NCBI GenBank assembly: GCA_003222835.1
Contig: QHXE01000207.1
Location: forward strand, 4,204 to 10,488
DNA from: Acidobacteriota bacterium
GTDB lineage: Bacteria > Acidobacteriota > Blastocatellia > Pyrinomonadales > Pyrinomonadaceae
DNA length: 6,285 bases
Direction of reading: 5' to 3'
Below are positions 6,248 through 6,285 of this stretch, one piece after another. The translations under genes were made by a program, and so were the position numbers. Positions within the stretch are counted from its first letter, which is position 1. Each line of letters begins with the position of its first letter. The notes below the pieces were generated by a model, which was given only the letters and a program-made list of their open reading frames with translations, was not told where the DNA came from and made no database searches.

Positions 6248-6285
6248 TGCCAACCGGACTTCCTGCCAATGAATTCAGTAATTCA

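Noticed and set aside
6270..6285. Short inverted repeat TGAATT-CAGT-AATTCA at the right edge
   Set aside because: Six-base AT-rich arms are easily due to chance, and the context beyond the window is missing.

Overview
The window looks like chromosomal DNA from a diderm, fairly high-GC environmental bacterium. The best guess is an Acidobacteriota-type genome, perhaps Blastocatellia. This rests on the combination of a SARP/BTAD regulator, a secreted subtilase with SLH-like repeats, MsrQ and a PilZ protein. It is an impression from gene content, not a phylogenetic placement.

Left part, plus strand (1-1140): the 3' end of a large transcriptional regulator cut by the window edge. A TPR-like helical part is followed by an OmpR/SARP-type winged helix and a bacterial transcriptional activation domain (BTAD) at the extreme C-terminus. 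Its stop codon lies inside a strong inverted repeat (1131-1210). A roughly 230-base intergenic region follows, with a second small hairpin just before the next start codon.

Centre, plus strand (1370-4330): one secreted multidomain protease. In order it has a signal peptide, 24 consecutive eight-residue repeats (consensus GITASGAD), a propeptide-like segment, an S8 (subtilisin) catalytic domain with intact Asp/His/Asn/Ser, a beta-rich domain, and three SLH-like repeats. The octad array is the most unusual feature of the window. It resembles a one-residue-shortened RTX beta-roll and sits on the N-terminal side of the propeptide, where I know of no named domain.

Right part, minus strand (6111 to 4390): a compact three-gene operon read right to left. 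It encodes an MsrQ-like haem membrane protein, a class I SAM-dependent methyltransferase joined to it by a 4-base ATGA overlap, and a 102-residue PilZ domain protein 10 bases further on. It converges on the protease gene with only 59 bases between the two stop codons and no clear terminator. Upstream of msrQ, 6112-6285 carries no gene I can support, but holds a long imperfect palindrome (arms of about 30 bases) that looks like a dispersed palindromic element.

The protease and the regulator may or may not be functionally linked; they are only neighbours on the same strand. The three minus-strand genes are almost certainly co-transcribed. They combine a periplasmic-repair electron carrier, a small-molecule methyltransferase of unknown substrate and a probable c-di-GMP sensor.
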